Positions 62,276 to 64,000 of a stretch of 64,000 nucleotides of DNA are shown here, in pieces. Numbering within the stretch: the stretch's first letter is position 1; every line of letters starts with the position of its first letter. Where the stretch lies: NCBI RefSeq assembly GCF_000004195.4, contig NC_030677.2, forward strand, positions 115,903,036-115,967,035, read 5' to 3'. Under the pieces are notes generated by a model that was not told where the DNA came from, ran no database searches, and was given only the letters and a program-made list of their open reading frames with translations. The position numbers and the translations under genes were made by a program. Source of the stretch: Xenopus tropicalis (lineage: Eukaryota > Chordata > Amphibia > Anura > Pipidae).

Positions 62276-62865
62276 GTAAGTATGTAAGGGAGCAGGCATG
62301 GCTGCTTCTGGCTGAATGAGGACATATTCAAGCATTTTATTAATCTTTTTGTTTGATGTATTAAAGCTATACATTTGATGACAAATTGCTCTCGAGCGTG
62401 TAATATTATATATATAAAGTACTATAAAAAATGTGCAGCTCTAGACAAAATAGAAACCACTAGAGAAATATAAAGCTGACAGGCTGTATGAAATAAAAGG
62501 CACAAAGTCTGCACTAGGTTCACACACCATGACATAAATCTGTTGCTATGGGTTGGCATGGGTGATTGGTGCAAATTTGCCACCTTTAATATATGTGACA
62601 GATTAGTATAAAATCATTCATTTATATTTAATGGACATTAAAGAATTGAAACCATAAATGATAGGCAATTAGAAGGATTGTTGTTGAGATACTCCGACAT
62701 GAAGAAATTTGATGCAAAAGGGAAGAGCAATTTCTTTTGTCTCTAAAATATTAGGCCAGTTTCTTCTATACAACTTCAACATGGTAATAACAGATGATGT
62801 CTATTTAAAAGTCTGATGAATATAAGATAGTACACTAACCCCTATGTGTAAAAATAAAGCCACTA

Positions 62866-63051
62866 AGGGCATATTTAAAATGTGACTTTAGAGCTCAATA
62901 CATAAAAACTCACACACAGTCTATTAATTCCTATGTTCTAACTTTCACCCACTGATAAATATGTTTCTAAAAATTCCATAGGGAATGAATAGAATATGGT
63001 TTAGGTTTTATGTGTTGAGCTCTAAATTCACATTTTGCTAAATCTGCCCCT
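62866..63051. repeat. Hairpin MITE, copy 4
   Basis: AGAGCTCAATACATAAAAAC with TCTATTAATTCCTATG on the left, and the complementary right arm ending TTTTGCTAAATCTGCCCC. Same family as 16000-16170. Confidence 0.7.
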
Positions 63052-63056
63052 AAATT

Positions 63057-63660
63057 TGCCAGGTACAGTAACCCATAGCAACCAATAAGATGTTTGCTTT
63101 TAAAGGAAAACTATACCCTCAAACAATGTAGGTCTCTATAAAAATATATTGCATATCCAAGCTTATATGTAACACCCTGCCTCATCTAAATAAACCTTTT
63201 TCATAAGAATGTACTTTTTTAGTAGTATGTGCTATTGGGTACTCCTAATTAGAAAACTGCCATTTTAAGAATTAAGGGCCACCTCCTGGGATCATAGGAT
63301 TTGGAGTGCACACAAACAGCCAAGGCACACATACATGCTAGGTCCCATCAGCCAAATAATGGACAGAGTTCTGCCTTTTGCTTCCACAGTTAGAGCTGCA
63401 TTATTCCTGGTCTTGTGATCTCTGAGGGAGCACACAGCCCATCACTAAATGGTGGATCAAGTAAAAGGGCAATATTTACTGATATTTATTTTCTAGTTTG
63501 GCAAGATTTTTAATAGGTCACTTAAGATAATATAAACTATCTGTTAGTTAACTATTCATTCTGGGGGTAGATTTCCTTTAAACAGGCGACCGGTAAATGC
63601 TAACTGCTGATTGGTTGCTATAGATGCACCTGGGCAAACTTAGTGCCTTTAATTACATCA
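63057..63660. repeat. MITE interrupted by a TTAA element
   Basis: Left half CAGTAACCCATAGCAACCAA..GTTTGC and right half AACTGCTGATTGGTTGCTAT..GGGCAAACTTAGTGCC are complementary arms of the family also seen at 27232-27400. The copy is split by the element at 63104-63577. Confidence 0.7.
63104..63577. mobile_element. TTAA-flanked MITE (AGGAAAACTATACCC)
   Basis: The left end AGGAAAACTATACCC and right end GGGGGTAGATTTCCT are imperfect inverted repeats, flanked by TTAA at 63100-63103 and 63578-63581. The insertion is 474 bases, and its uninterrupted target context is visible at 27232-27400. Non-coding. Confidence 0.75.
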
Positions 63661-64000
63661 CCTGCTAAGGGTGGTTTATACATTTCTGTAGGCAGTCGTA
63701 GACGGGCAGACCAGGCACAGTATCCACAAGCAATAGGATGAGCATATAACTGTAGGAGGCACCATTCATGGTATGGCTTGCTTTTTTGTTCAGACTGGTA
63801 ACTCGATGAATAGAAGTGGCTGACTTCACTACCTTATCTGCTGATGCACTAGATTTTAAAAAATGGTTGATCCATGAACTGACTGATATTTATAGCCCAT
63901 CGTACATAGATATTTATTGGTATAATCAGGCCACCGTACACTTACCAAGAATCGTATGAAACTATTTCAATTCTTATTGATAGTTTATGGGCATCTTTAA

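Larger units (their letters stand above)
62276..64000. other. Intron after exon 25, to the window end
   Basis: Contains hairpin MITE copy 4 (62866-63051) and a nested MITE pair (63057-63660). The rest, including 63700-64000, shows no recognisable exon or repeat. Confidence 0.6.

Overview
This window is vertebrate genomic DNA, most likely from a frog of the genus Xenopus. The sequence is AT-rich, is full of GT...AG introns, and carries many short inverted-repeat transposons of kinds I associate with Xenopus (Harbinger, hAT, TTAA-type and TA-type MITEs, CR1-like and L1-like LINE remains). The species call rests on recognising repeat style and protein similarity, not on a database search.

A single cellular gene spans the window on the + strand: SVEP1 (polydom), a very large secreted extracellular-matrix protein of VWA, sushi (CCP), HYR, EGF-like and pentraxin domains. 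The window is internal to the gene. It holds 25 exons, from EGF-like domain 1 (2803) to the next-to-last sushi domain (end 62275). The signal peptide, VWA, HYR and first sushi domains lie upstream. The last sushi domain, the terminal EGF-like domains and the stop codon lie downstream. All 25 exons join in phase with GT...AG borders and give 2335 codons plus one base with no stop.

Domain order in the window: six EGF-like domains (2803-12164), a pentraxin/LamG-like domain (12906-25682), two sushi domains, a seventh EGF-like domain (27839-27958), then a long sushi array (28799-62275). One giant exon (39312-42100) encodes fourteen complete sushi domains plus two halves. Compared with the human protein as I remember it (34 sushi domains), two extra single-exon sushi modules (52906-53079 and 57831-58004) sit between the equivalents of human CCP31 and CCP32.

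The introns make up about nine tenths of the window and are dominated by mobile elements. The largest is a 4.1 kb two-gene Harbinger transposon (16203-20333) inside the pentraxin intron. It has near-perfect ends, but both its Myb/SANT-like gene and its DDE transposase gene are broken. Several insertions are nested and can be ordered in time: a palindromic Penelope-like copy inside a Harbinger MITE inside a LINE (5096-6420), an L1-like fragment inside a CR1-like LINE (30330-32545), a TA-type MITE inside another copy of its own family (33421-34045), a hAT MITE inside another terminal-inverted-repeat element (47393-47970), and a TTAA element inside another MITE (63057-63660). I saw no tRNA, rRNA, CRISPR array, bacterial operon or intact second cellular gene.
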